Assembly (NCBI GenBank): GCA_025084515.1
Contig: JAJAGP010002002.1
Coordinates: 62,001-126,000, forward strand
Length of the DNA: 64,000 nt
From: Ancistrus triradiatus
Taxonomy: Eukaryota > Chordata > Actinopteri > Siluriformes > Loricariidae
Direction of reading: 5' to 3'
The notes under the pieces are model-generated. The model was given only the letters and a program-made list of their open reading frames with translations, was not told the origin of the DNA and made no database searches. Of the stretch, positions 25,501-36,490 are shown in pieces (position 1 is the first letter of the stretch; every line of letters starts with the position of its first letter). A program made the translations under genes and the position numbers.

Positions 25501-28500
25501 CTTATCCAGTACCAAAGCCCCTGTTCCAGTAAGGTTTTGTTTCACTGGTACCAATGGTTCATGTGGAACGGCAAATGAATCTGGTTACAGAACCAAAGGC
25601 TCACTACCACATATAGTATAAATGTTCCAGTTCCAGTACCAGTACCAAAGGTTTCCTTTTCCAATAACAAAGCTTCAAGCTCTGGTACCTATAGTGGTCC
25701 AAGACTAAACTTTCTTGTCCCACAAAGTTTCAGGTCCCACTACCTGGAACAGTTCTAGTACTGAAGAGTGCTGTTCCATGGTCGACATTCCTTAAAGGTT
25801 CCAGTTCCTGTTCCAAGTGTTTTCATTCTCTCCAAGGTTCCAAAGCTTCTTATGAAGCCAGACCAGAAGGCTCTGGATTTCCAGCCAAAGTTTTGCCTAT
25901 AGTACTGATCTCCAACCAAAGGTTTCGTTCCTATAGGCTTAACACGCCGCTTTAAATGCACAGACCATTATGTCCAACAGCACTCTGTAAATCACATGAT
26001 GCATGCTGGAGCCTTTAGTGCTCTGTGATGGCTCTCCTGGGCTTTCAGACCCAATCGTGGAACGAGTTAACATTCCTGCGCTGAATTATAATGCAGGCCA
26101 TCGGGGTAATGGATTCTGTTCATGTTATTTCTGTTATCATTTGTTTTACTCTATGCACTGGCTGTAGATCAATCAATTATTCATTTTCTCTTTCACCTGC
26201 GTGTGAACAGCACGAGCGAGAGCAGATCATGACCACCAACGTCTGGCTGACTCAGGTCTGTATCTCCTAACAAAACAGTACCTTAATTAAATAATGGGAA
26301 TTAATGAACCCAGGGTCAGCCTTCGGGTCAAGGCTTTGCTTTTACTCAGGATCTTTACTCAGGGTGCTAATAGTCATAACTTAAGAAGGTCTAAAGAATT
26401 ATAATAGGAAATAAACATCTCCTATATACATCTAATAAATGTCTGATAGACAGAAAAGTAGTATGAGCGAACCCTTGCAACACCTGCTGACAGGAAAGAG
26501 AATCGCAGTCTTGAAGTAAACAACAATGTCAAATTTGATAAAAGATGCTAAATGTGTTCATATTGTTTTTAATGAATATTACTGTTTAAAATAAAACACT
26601 ATGTGCAAAATATCTAAACTACCATGCGACTACTATGGTAATGTCAGGTTAATGTCCATTTCGGTCAACGTCCTGTTTCACAGAACGTAATGTGGACATG
26701 GAATGGTGCACACCTGTATTTAGTATTAAAAAAATCCAGAAAGTTCCAAAAAGCAATATTTTATTTGCTGTGTGCCAAGGGCTTTGCTGAATCCACGCAA
26801 ATGGTGATGTGTAGGAATGGGCTGCTCTAGTTTCCAGTCATTTCAGAGATCCTCACTGCAGTACTGGGCTGGTGTTTAAGACAGCTGTGCCACCCAACTC
26901 AACTGTCCCCAATATTTGAACGACTTACTTAAATTTATGCCAAATTCCTTGTCCGTATTCTCCGCGGTGTGCCGGCTGTGCCTCCATGCATCCCGTGGGT
27001 GCCTGCCATCTTTGGCAGCACCTCAAATGGCCAACAGAGGCTGCTGTTGCAGCGACTGGAAGATGTCCCCTCCCAAATATACAGAGCTATTTAACATCTG
27101 CGCCGTTCGAGCACCCCATATCTGTGATGTATCGTTCATATTTTGTGCCTGATGACTATTTACTATTTGTTATTGCTACTATTACTATTAGTCACACCTG
27201 AGCTGTTGTGGCCACTCTCAGCCTGCTGATGCACAATATATATATATATATACTCATGCACAGTGCTGATTCATGTGGCCACGCTCTTCACGGTTAACGA
27301 TGTGGCTTGGCAGGAGCCGTGTCCGCTGTCAGTACAACGCTGCTACCCTGCCATACACACTACGCAGGGCTGTACGTGGGCGTAAAAGCTGAAACGGAAT
27401 TATTTTAATGGCCCTTTTCTGATCAGAGCCCTGCGGAAGCGCAGCAGGAGGTTTCTTGAATCACCACCACTATCAGTAGACGTTCATTACGCTCTCTGTG
27501 TGGGTGTTCGGATGACAGCTATTAGCCATGGCTCTTTAACATCCAACTCCGGGGAATCTATGAAAATTGATGGCCTCGTGTCGTTTCTCTCTCTAATCAA
27601 AGCGTGGAAGTGCTGATAAACACCACTGTTTCTGATACGCATGTACCAGGGCTTGCAGCACATGCACTCCAAAGGTCGGAGACCAAGTTTTTATATGAAA
27701 ATAACGTAGGACAACATTCTGTGCAGACTGCACTCTACTATATCAGTGTCTCTGATAAGGTACCTGGGCAGTATTGGTCCCTGTCCATTAAAGCATGGGG
27801 TAGAGGGGTTTGCCCAGCAATAGGTGGGCGTTTGAAGGTGTAGTCTTGTTTTAATTTTGGATCTTGATTGTCTGCGTCTAGGAGTGGCAGGACTACCGCC
27901 TAACCTGGGATCCGGATGAGTTTGACGGCATGAAGAAGGTCCGACTGCCCTCCAAACACATCTGGCTTCCCGATGTTGTCCTCTACAACAAGTGAGTGCC
28001 TCTTTAACCAGGCACCAGAGCATGCTAGAGTTTGATGATAACTCTCTGCTGCAATAACCTACATTTTTTCCAGTGCCGATGGGATGTACGAGGTCTCCTT
28101 CTACTCCAACGCCGTGGTGTCGTACGACGGGAGCGTGTTCTGGTTGCCGCCGGCCATCTACAAGAGCGCCTGCAAGATCGAGGTGAAGCATTTCCCGTTC
28201 GACCAGCAGAACTGCACGCTCAGCTTCCGCTCCTGGACGTACGACCGCACCGAGGTGGACCTGGTGCTGCGTGCCGACGTGGCCAGCATGGACGACTTCA
28301 CCCCGAGTGGCGAGTGGGACATCATTGCGCTGCCCGGGCGGCGCAACGAGAACCCTTCGGACCCGGCCTACGTGGCCATCACTTACGACTTCATCATCCG
28401 ACGCAAGCCGCTCTTCTACACCATCAACCTGATCATCCCGTGCGTCCTGATCACGTCGCTCGCCATCCTGGTGTTTTACCTGCCGTCGGACTGCGGCGAG

Positions 28501-30381
28501 AAGATGACGCTGTGCATCTCTGTGCTGCTGGCGCTCACCGTCTTCCTGCTGCTCATCTCCAAGATCGTGCCACCCACGTCGCTGGACGTGCCGCTCGTCG
28601 GCAAGTACCTGATGTTCACCATGGTGCTCGTCACCTTCTCAATTGTCACCAGCGTCTGCGTGCTCAACGTGCACCACCGCTCACCCACCACCCACACCAT
28701 GCCCCCGTGGGTCAGGGTGGTCTTCCTTGACAAACTGCCCGCGCTACTGTTCATGCGCCAGCCCAGGAACAGCAGCGAGCACCAAAAGCTACGCCAGCGC
28801 CGCCATGCCAACGAGAAGGAGAGCGGCGAGGCGTGCACGTGCTACGTGAACCGGGCCTCCGTCAAGCAGTACGCGGGAGAAATAAGTGAAGGCGGCGGAG
28901 AAACCATGGACGGTTTGAACGGCATGAGGGATGGAGGACGAGAGGGCAGAGAGGGTACGTCAGCAGTGCCTCGGGCGAAGCAGCAGCCTCCTGCAGCCCT
29001 CACCCAGGGCCTGCTGGGCCAGGCCTGTCCAGGTTTCGAGGAAGCAGTGGAGGGGGTGCGCTTCATTGCCAATCACATGAAGTGCGAGGACGACGACCGG
29101 AGCGTGAGTCGCAATCTTTATATAGAAATATTGAGTACGTTTGTAGTATAGTACATCATTTTTGTTTCTAGTAATACTGACATACAGGGGCAGCTACCAC
29201 AGACCCAGCCCCCTAGACCCACAAATCGGAAGGTGGAAGCCTGGTGGAAGCTGTATGGAGCAAATATCCTGTTAAGTGTCCGTCTGTATGTAGTTTGTCG
29301 ATGTCTCTTCAGACATATTGGAACAATTGATCCATTTTTGTGCCAATGTAATACCAGACTCCTATAAAGAATGACCAATCTTAAGCTTCTCTTCTGGTAC
29401 ACACACAATCCAGAGCTGCAGAAATCCAAAAAAGTCACGTGTACGAATGTGCACCGACTCTCTTGTTAGTGGAGGCTCTGGCATCGAGTCTTAGAGCATT
29501 AAACATCCTGGATGTGAGGTTTTACCCCACGGCATTGTGCTTCCTCGATGCCTTTTAATAGCATACATTCACGGATTTGGAAAATCTGTATATTTATGTG
29601 CAGAATATGGAATGTAACAATTCATCAACACTACCACCGGGTCTGTTAAGTAATTAACTACCTAAACATTACTTGATGAAGTCAGTGCAATGGTGCTGCC
29701 TTCAAATATGGCAAAGCACCTGCATTTATTGCCTGTGCCAATCTGACCTTTTTTATATATATGGTACTAAAATCTGGCACATATTTGTACAGGCAGATCA
29801 GAATGGCAGGGCATCCTGGAGCTCATATAATTGGGCTATGAGCAAATGAATGTCTCTGCAAAACTTATCAGCAATCAGACACACTGCAGACTTGGCCATT
29901 CCAAACAGCTTGGCCAGTGTGTGCCAGCCAGAGCAATCCAACCCCTACTTGTTTTTATAACAATATGGGCTGCAAGAATTACTGTCCTGCTTTGCAAGAA
30001 CGCCATTTGCATAAATAAACGTTGACTATGCAAATTTTTTGATGAATTCTGGCGTATGTAAAGCTGCCCATGCCTCGGTCCCACCCACTCCTGACTCTGG
30101 TCTCATATCTAGACAGCTCTCTCCAAAGAAAGCTGCGAATCTCTCCCTGTTTTGCCTCCTTGCCCTCTTTAATATGTGTCCGGCTCACTGTTACCTGCGG
30201 TGTGAACGCAGCATGATATGATTTTTATTGGTATTTAAAAAATGGAATGGTGTTGGTTTTATTTAGTTATCATCTTTATAGTTTCTGGCAGGCTTGTCAG
30301 TGTCACAGTGCAATTCCTGAAGCTTTTCCCTTCCCCTGGCACATCCTCTCTTTCCTCTGCCTCGCTTACCATCTTATATAA

Positions 30382-30445
<64 letters not shown>

Positions 30446-30604
30446 CTTTCACAGGTGAGCGAAGATTGGAAATACGTTGCCATGGTAATCGATCGCCTCT
30501 TCCTCTGGATCTTTGTGTTTGTGTGCGTCTTCGGCACGGTAGGAATGTTTCTGCAGCCGCTCTTTCAGAACTCCTCCAAGACTGCCATCAACACGCCTGG
30601 CTGA
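16562..30604 (+). CDS. chrnb2: Neuronal acetylcholine receptor subunit beta-2
   Basis: A Cys-loop ligand-gated cation channel subunit that pairs with alpha subunits such as alpha-4 in neuronal membranes. Six coding exons: 16562-16607, 25244-25389, 26211-26255, 27882-27991, 28074-29103 and 30455-30604. They total 1,527 nt (508 residues) in one frame. Exon 1 codes a signal peptide start (MAAWTVLCLLFASAT). The 146-45-110 nt pattern of exons 2-4 is that of nicotinic receptor genes. Exon 5 holds the Cys-loop (Cys149 and Cys163, 13 residues between), TM1 at about 229-253, TM2 beginning at GEK near 257, TM3 at about 292-315 and a variable cytoplasmic loop. Exon 6 codes 'SEDWKYVAMVIDRLF' and TM4. The loop C region lacks the paired cysteines of alpha subunits, so this is a beta subunit. 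The close match to human beta-2 around M1-M3 ('SDCGEKMTLCISVLL') points to beta-2 rather than beta-4. Nothing is broken. Confidence 0.96.
17304..17647. mobile_element. Decayed Tc1/mariner-type element in chrnb2 intron 1
   Basis: Left TIR 'tacagtactgtgcaaaagtc' and right TIR 'taagacttttgcacagtact' are inverted copies at the two ends of 344 bp. The interior is a deleted transposase remnant. Confidence 0.88.
18040..18420. repeat. A-rich degenerate (AATA/CACA) tract in chrnb2 intron 1
   Basis: Repeated 'aataaataaa', 'cacacaa' and 'gtaaataaat' words over about 380 bp with no fixed period, flanked by ordinary sequence. It is low-complexity DNA on one strand and has no coding potential. Confidence 0.85.
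19175..19400 (+). pseudogene. Tc1-type transposase remnant
   Basis: Plus-strand frames give 'QQDTDPKHTSELC' followed by degenerate text. This matches the conserved Tc1 transposase segment around the second catalytic aspartate (QDNDPKHTS-type). Stops and shifts break it. No TIRs are clear around it, so it is an orphan relic inside chrnb2 intron 1. Confidence 0.75.
19850..21430 (+). mobile_element. Tc1 transposon with long inverted repeats, transposase broken
   Basis: The left arm (from about 19,857, 'acaaagtttatgaacccgtt') and the right arm (to about 21,428, 'aagggttcacaaactttcaa') are inverted copies about 200 bp long. They include a second shared block, 'agtgagtggcaaaagtatgtgaccct', at the inner edge, which is the IR/DR layout of many fish Tc1 elements. 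Plus-strand pieces encode a transposase: a helix-turn-helix remnant near 20,240-20,340, 'FAEDHVDEPEGYWKNVLWMDDETK' (first catalytic Asp region) near 20,560-20,640, 'GGGSIHGLG' near 20,730, and the C-terminal part near 21,030-21,200. The frame is interrupted, so the copy is not autonomous. Confidence 0.9.
21473..21838. mobile_element. Decayed Tc1/mariner-type element in chrnb2 intron 1
   Basis: The ends 'tacagtactgtgcaaaagtc' and 'gacttttgcacagtactgca' are inverted. The inner 320 bp are an internally deleted version of the element at 5,719, including 'gctaaagctcacaaagcctgg'. It lies only about 45 bp past the Tc1 element ending near 21,428. Confidence 0.87.
21839..24185 (+). other. chrnb2 intron 1, middle part
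   Basis: No exon or strong repeat recognised. The open frames are short and unlike known families. Regulatory elements cannot be judged without comparison to other fish. Confidence 0.4.
24186..24355. mobile_element. TIR element of the 'cagtggaacctcggaatttgaac' family, degenerate
   Basis: Left end 'cagtggatctttggaatttgaacgc', right end 'aagttcaaattctgagattctactgtat'. The two ends are inverted relatives and match better preserved copies at 31,112, 38,634 and 40,088. Confidence 0.75.
25495..25945. repeat. Degenerate 'gttccagtaccaaaggttcc' array in chrnb2 intron 2
   Basis: About 450 bp in which 'gttcc', 'ggttcc', 'ccagtacc' and 'aaggttcc' words recur with loose spacing of roughly 15-25 bp. Several words are close to self-complementary (gtac, ggttcc/ggaacc). 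It looks like a decayed simple-sequence or minisatellite array with no coding potential. Confidence 0.7.
26256..27881 (+). other. chrnb2 intron 3
   Basis: Contains a short (TA)n at about 27,237-27,252 and no recognised mobile element or exon. Confidence 0.5.
30384..30448 (+). repeat. (CT)n microsatellite abutting the last chrnb2 exon
   Basis: A pure CT run of nearly 60 bp, then 'cctctctttcacag' and exon 6 at 30,455. On the coding strand it forms the polypyrimidine tract of the intron 5 acceptor. Confidence 0.97.
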
Positions 30605-31055
30605 CCCTTCAGACGCCCCCGCAGCACAGACTCTACCCGATGGAGGAGGGAGGGAGGGAGGGAGGAGGCACGACCGAGGGGGCACTGGCGCTGGTTCCTG
30701 ACTCTGGACTGCCTTGGTTTATATGAGTAGTTTTGGATTGTTTAACCATAGAGCAAATTTGCAATGTGGACCACCTCTCGTCCAAACCCCCGCTCACCTC
30801 CCTTTGCCTGGTTGAGCCGATCCGGGAGAAAGGGCACTGCGCTCTTCCAGCCAATCGATGTTCTCTGCAAGAATTGAGCCATCATCACCCACGAGCTCCA
30901 CCATGCCACGGCTAGAGAGTGCACAGCTTCCTCAAAAAGACTGTAGGTTTGCGAAGGTTATTTTTTATTTACAGTCGTCCCAAACCTTTTGTTGTCCTAG
31001 TCTAGAGCTATTACGTCACACTGTCAGACAATAAACAAGGTATAAATGTGTTCTG
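30605..31055 (+). other. chrnb2 3' UTR and poly(A) signal
   Basis: Follows the TGA at 30,602-30,604. A canonical AATAAA lies at 31,030-31,035, about 425 bp downstream, and is the likeliest end. Another AATAAA lies near 31,656 and could serve a longer form. Confidence 0.55.
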
Positions 31056-31111
31056 AATGAGGTCCAGTTAGTTTTAAAGTCACGCCATGTGTACCTGCTT
31101 TGTCAAAGATA

Positions 31112-31455
31112 CAGTGGAACCTCGGAATTCGAACTTTAATCGGTTCCAGAAGGCCATACGAACTCCGATTTGTTTGAAAGACATTGTTCCTGATGTCTTC
31201 TCACTGGAACTGTGGTGCCGAGACTGAGGGAGTGTCTAAAATCGCACCTGTAGACTGATAATATTGTAATATAAGATACAAAATGCCTATGATGGCGCCC
31301 TAGCTCTTCTTCTTCTTTTGTTTTATGGCGATTGGCATACTGTATTGATGCGTTATCACCACAGACTGGACTGGATCATGTGCATCATGGTTGGAGGATC
31401 ACACCATTTAGTGTTCTACTTAGGGGTCACATTTTTCCGAGGTTCCACTGTATAT
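31112..31455. mobile_element. TIR element of the 'cagtggaacctcggaatt' family
   Basis: Left end 'acagtggaacctcggaattc', right end 'ttccgaggttccactgtata'. Flanking TA on both sides suggests a TA target duplication, as for Tc1/mariner/pogo elements. The inner 300 bp have no transposase. Confidence 0.85.
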
Positions 31456-31819
31456 AGTAACGATTCAAAAGACACATCCTTGCCATGGGTTCCACAATGT
31501 TTGTACCCTGAATGATATAGTTTAGTACCTTTTCCCTGAGAGTGTGTCCTGCATCAATGCTGTTGTTTCTGTACGAGCACACGACGCTATTTTGGGAATG
31601 GGATTCAACATTGTAATATTATGTGCACCTCTAATAACAACACACACTGCTAAGGAAATAAACAGGTGGACACAGATGGACGTGCAGGTCTGTATGTAAA
31701 GGTAATGGATGATCTTTCACATAAAAATGTTACTTGCTGATACAACTGATAAGACAATATGGGCACACATAAAGAGAAACATGTACATGAGCATCAAGCG
31801 CACCTTGGTGTGACCTCAC

Positions 31820-31985
31820 TATACCCCATAATAGGTCGAGGCTTAAGCCCCAGCACTGCCAAGCAGCAGCTGTTGGGCATTTGAGCAAAACCTTTAATCC
31901 ACAATTGCTTGGATTGTCCGTGGGATATTGTATCAGTTGTAAGTCCCTCTGGATATGGTGTCTACTATATGTAATGTAATTAAAG
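31820..31985 (+). mobile_element. tRNA-derived SINE
   Basis: Degenerate plus-strand copy: 'ctgttgggcatttgagcaaa', 'ccacaattgcttggattg', then the tail 'agtccctctggatatggtgtctactatatgtaatgtaa'. Confidence 0.65.
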
Positions 31986-32523
31986 ACATATATAATCCAA
32001 GCTTTTTAACAGCGGAGATAAAGACCACCTCGAGGGTGACTGACTCTGAGTTCAGCTTAAGCTTGGTACCGTGCCACCCTGTTCTCCACTTCTGATCAGG
32101 CTTGTGTGTCAGGGATGAACGTGCATACACACAGTGTATTATTAATATTGCAGGTCTTTCACATTTGGTATCATGACACTCCTGCACTATGGTTGAACCA
32201 TAGCCTTGTCCGCGCTGCTGTTGTGCCATGCGTTCAGCTGGATCTATCTGCCTGCTTCGATCTCTTTACCTGATCCTGTTTTCAGTTCTTCATTAGAGAG
32301 AGATCAGACGGTATCTTTATGGATTTAAATTATTCAGCTTCCTGCCAATGAGATGTGCAGAGGTGGTTGATTTCTGGTGATTAGACAGGCTGTCTGTACT
32401 GCCTGACTGTTGTTTAACTGGCCTCTTTGAAAAGTTAGTTGGCATACTGTATATTGCATCACTAATGAAAGCTACCGGGTAAAACAACACACTAGACAAA
32501 GCTTGGGCTTTTAAAACGGGAGC

Positions 32524-32529
32524 TTTATT
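32524..32529 (-). other. Poly(A) signal of the S100A1-like gene
   Basis: AATAAA on the minus strand, 264 bp after the stop codon. It ends the first S100 transcript and faces the chrnb2 3' end. Confidence 0.6.
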
Positions 32530-32792
32530 CCACTCGATCTTTAACAGACACAAAAAGTTAAAAAAATGCAAGAAAGAGAGATGACAATATACACATTCTC
32601 AACAATGACCCTCATTTCACTTTCTCTAGTATGATGTGCTAATATTGGTTGGAGGAGCAAACAGCCATCTCACAGATGTATTCTAATTTAGAGATCTCTA
32701 TGCACAGGGTAATAACTCGTTTCCCCCTCCATCTTCCCACCCATCGTTCAGCGGTCATGTGTTGGCTTGAGTTCAGGGACACGAAACGGCAT

Positions 32793-33205
32793 CTACTCCT
32801 TCTTAGCGCCTTTGTCTGTGTTGTACTCCTGGAAGAAGTCGTTGCAGGCCACGGTGAGTGCACCCACCAGGATGACAAACTCTGTGAAGTCCACCTCGCC
32901 GTCGTTGTTGGAGTCCAGGTCGCTCATCACCTTCTCCACGGCATCCTTGTCCTGTGCGTTCTGCTCACGTGACAGAGAGACTTAACAGTTTGAAGCACTG
33001 GCGGGTTTATATCAAATGTAATGACAATACACAAGGCTCTTACCACTAGGTAGTTTCCCAGCTCTTGGGTGAGCATCTCTTTGAGCTCCGCCTTGCTGAG
33101 GGTGTACTTGTCGCCCTCGTTGCCCGAGTACTTGTGGAAGGTCTGGATCATTAACTGCATAGCGTTCTCCAGTGTGGTGGCATTCTCTGAATTCAGTGTA
33201 GACAT
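32793..33205 (-). CDS. S100A1-like EF-hand protein
   Basis: A small dimeric calcium sensor. Two coding exons on the minus strand, 33205-33044 and 32960-32793, give 109 residues and join in phase 0 as S100 genes do. The N-terminal pseudo-EF-hand shows 'YSGNEGDKYTLSKAELKEML' and the canonical EF-hand shows 'DLDSNNDGEVDFTEF', with all usual calcium ligands present. The C-terminal helix 'ILVGALTVACNDFFQE' matches S100A1 and its close fish relatives. A non-coding first exon ends at 35,311 (CGTTCAG, then GTAAAG) and joins the acceptor 'ctaatgcag' just before the start codon. The intron between these holds a SINE-derived array. Assignment to S100A1 rather than S100B or S100P relies on these motifs and on location near chrnb2. 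Confidence 0.93.
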
Positions 33206-33234
33206 TCTGCATTAGAAAGACGAAGCATTGATTT

Positions 33235-34085
33235 ACATTATCAGAGGACCCTGATCCAGCAAGGAGATGGAGTTTGAAGTCACAACCTCCAGAGTCCTAC
33301 TCACTACACCAAGCAATACCAAATGATGCAGTTCAGGCGATTGAGGGTTATGAGTCTTGCTCAAGTGTCCAACAGTGGAGGCTAGGTGGCACTGGGATTT
33401 GAACTCATAACCTTCTGGTGAGTAGTCCCTAGGCATTCCCGCACAAATCTGACATTATACAGTGTAAATAATTAAAGGGTTATGAATTTTTTAGCACTCA
33501 TCAGTTGAGACTTGCCGGACCCAAGTGAGGCAGCTGTGATTTGAACTCATAACCTTCTTCGTAGTAATCCAGAGCCCTAATCAGTGTGGCAACCACACCA
33601 AAATCTGACTGATACAGTCAGAAGAATTAAGCTTTAGCACCTAAGAGTGTCAGATTGGTTTTTAGACTTTCAATCTTCTGATTGTTAGTCTAGAATCAGA
33701 AACACTGAGAATAACTCACTCCAGCAGAGGCAGTCTGGTGGTACTGGGAGTTGAACTCAGAACCTTCTGATTAGTAATCTAGAATAATAACCACTGAGCC
33801 ACCCAAAAAATCTTACTTTTACAGGTAAGTAAATTAGGGTTATGAGTCTTGCTCAAATCACCAACAGTGGAGACTTGTTGGCACTGGAGTTTGAACTCAC
33901 AACCTTCTGATGAGCCTTCTGTGTAGAGTCCTAACCACTACGCATTTTCCGACCAAATGATACAGTCCAAATAATTAAGTGTTATAAGCATTAATTGAGG
34001 CTCCAGTATAGGCAACCTGGAAGTGATTAGAATTGACCCCTCAACCTTCTGGTTAATAGTCCAGTACCACGGTTTAGTTTCCAGT
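33235..34085. repeat. Array of degenerate SINE-derived units in an S100 intron
   Basis: Four or more copies of a block with 'ttatgagtcttgctcaa', 'caacagtggagac', 'ggcactggagtttgaactca' and 'aaccttctgatgagtagtc' follow one another every 120-170 bp, all in the same orientation. The words are those of the reverse strand of a tRNA-type SINE. The copies differ a lot, so the array is old. Confidence 0.8.
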
Positions 34086-34089
34086 CTCA

Positions 34090-35300
34090 CTTTTCCATGG
34101 CTTATTTTTGGACCCTATTAAATAATACAAAGGCTTATTTGTACAGAACCTGAAACAACATGGAGTGACTGTACTCTGAGATGGATTGTAGTAGATACGG
34201 GAAACATGGGCCTCCTGATAAGAGTGAAATCCTAAACTGAGAAAAACACTCCAGAAGAGGGAACTAACGGACCAGCTGTAAGCTGAGCTTAAGCTTCACT
34301 GCCCTGAGGTTGGCTAGGGAGACCACATACTCTCGCTTAGCCCTTCTTAATAACAAATTACTGTCAGTACAGGATTGTTTCTGCCAATCCACTTTCCTTA
34401 CAGACCAGGAATAACACTGTACAGTGACACTTTACTTGGATCCTCAGTCATAATAATGTGCCCAGTGATACTTGTAATGCCAAGACAGGCCTCAGTGCTG
34501 TACAGCGACTCTCACGGCAAGAATTATGACCGCATAATAATCACTCCACATTCATCATTTCTGGCAGCAACGTGAGAAAGTCAGAAAAGAAGACTCACTG
34601 TAGGTTTACATGGGTTTACAAAGTCTCAGGACTGGGATTCTGGCATGTATGTCAATAAAACCCAAGCTTCATTATGTCCTGGAGGGCACACCAGATCATC
34701 ACAGGACTGAGTAGAAGATGCTGTTGCAGTGCTGAGGAAATGCTTTTCTGTCTCTCAGATAACCAGCTGTGTCTCCATGTGTTGCATGACCCAGCTAGAA
34801 GGCGAAGAACCCGTGGCGCTGTGCTGACTGGCTAGTGAATGCTGCACATCCTGAGCGCCATATTTTATACGTGTTCATATTTTTGTTTGATTAAACTGCT
34901 ATTTATTGGTGATTTATGCAACACTAACTTCAATGCACTTATTTGATTGATCAATTAATTCATTAAAATGCTTTGAGGAATAATTTTGCTGTATTATTTC
35001 ATTTCACTTTACAAAAATATATATTTTTAATCATTTATGATAATACCTAGGGTCCAAGTGTTGCCCTGTTAGGTCAGGTTGGTTCTTACAGTCCGACAAG
35101 GTAGTAAATCATCAGAATAATGTCATACTTAAACATGAAATCATCTTATAAACTAAAACGAGGTTCCCTTATGTATTATCTCTTATGAAGAAATGACCAA
35201 CTGACTAACCAGAACATGCTCACAATGCTAAAACTTTATCACACACTCTGTGGGGTTTAGTCTCCATCCATCCATCCACCCATCCATCCAGCATTACCCT
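34090..35300 (-). other. Intron 1 of the S100A1-like gene, remaining part
   Basis: AT-rich with a short 'ccatccatccacccatccatcca' repeat near 35,263-35,290. No exon recognised. Confidence 0.5.
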
Positions 35301-35310
35301 TTCCCTTTAC

Positions 35311-35380
35311 CTGAACGACGGTAGAGTCCTGCCTTTACTTTGGGAGAAGACGATGTGAGGATGAAGTCGTCACACTAACT
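35311..35380 (-). other. Non-coding first exon of the S100A1-like gene
   Basis: Read on the minus strand, it begins about 25-30 bp after the TATA box (start site inferred) and ends at 35,311 with CGTTCAG followed by the donor GTAAAG. S100 genes usually have an untranslated first exon, which supports the assignment. Confidence 0.6.
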
Positions 35381-35397
35381 GATGAAGACGGGAACGA

Positions 35398-35413
35398 CTT
35401 ATATATATATACT
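35398..35413 (-). promoter_or_regulatory. TATA box of the S100A1-like gene
   Basis: The minus strand reads 'agtatatatatataagt', a strong TATA box placed correctly upstream of the inferred non-coding exon. It could also be a chance TA repeat, but position and donor agree. Confidence 0.6.
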
Positions 35414-36156
35414 GCTCGTGGCCTCCCCCTTCCATCTGTCTTCTCCTCCTCCTCCATCTCCATCCTTTCATTAGCTCCGCACCTGCCCCCCGTTCTCCTC
35501 TGCCTCTCTCTCTCCGTTTACACTCATTTATTGCGTGTTCTACATCGCTAAAGACCAAAAGCATCATTAAACCACCCGGCTCAGATCTCAGCCCAGTGTT
35601 ATCTCTACTTTTCTGTCACCGTTGTAGATCGGGATCGCTTTAAACTGACGGTTCTTATATTCAGAATCCAGCGCACGTCAGGTCCGCCGGTGCCAGCGAG
35701 GTTGTGCTAATGCATGCCAGTGCTTGTCTCATTAACATTTTAGACTGCTGATAGTTCAGCATGCTGATCTAAATGATTAAATGCTGTAATTGAAGTCACG
35801 TCACTGTGTTCGACCGTATTGAATTAAGCTTGGTGACGAATGAATACATCTTCCGTTAATTACCTCCTATTCAAACACGTAGCTACACGGTATTTTATAC
35901 CGGTACACATGAAGTACAAGGTTGTGCTGCTAACTGTTGTGTAATTACTTTGCTACTCAAAACTAATCCCAGATTACACATACAGGATGTAACTTGCTTT
36001 TAAGTATCATAGTAAGTTGAAAACCTGTTAACATTTCTAGCATATTAGCTTAGCTGAAAAAAGCTAATTAGGGAAGCCACTGTTGGTGCTAGTTTTGCTA
36101 ATCTAGGTTGTCCAATTCCATGACAAACAGAGCGCAGGCAAAGGATATTTGAACGT

Positions 36157-36162
36157 TTTATT
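36157..36162 (-). other. Poly(A) signal of the second S100 gene
   Basis: AATAAA on the minus strand about 330 bp past the stop codon. The surrounding 200 bp resemble the 3' end of the third S100 gene near 38,530, so both descend from the same duplicated unit. Confidence 0.6.
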
Positions 36163-36490
36163 GCCATAAACAGTATCAAAAGTACAAAACTATAAAGTCC
36201 CTTTAATGACAGTGCTAATTAGGCGTGCTGCGTTTGACAAAGGTGCGCAAGTGATGGACGAGCTTAAGCAAAGTTTAATCTAAATATATCGTCGCCATCA
36301 CTCTGTAACATGTAATATTGACATCTGACAGCGTTTGAGCTCCACATGTGTTAAAAACTGCTGAGGACATGTCAGAAGGTAATCTGGCACCTTAGTCAAT
36401 GTTTCCAGGCAGATGAAAGGCCAGGTTTCTAGAAATCTTGGAATACAACAAAGCTGTGTTTCTATGGAGCTTGGTAGTTGAGGTCTGGTC

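Noticed and set aside
28032..28730. A 232-codon frame overlapping chrnb2 exon 5
   Set aside because: It is the second frame of a G+C-rich coding exon. The receptor frame carries all family motifs.
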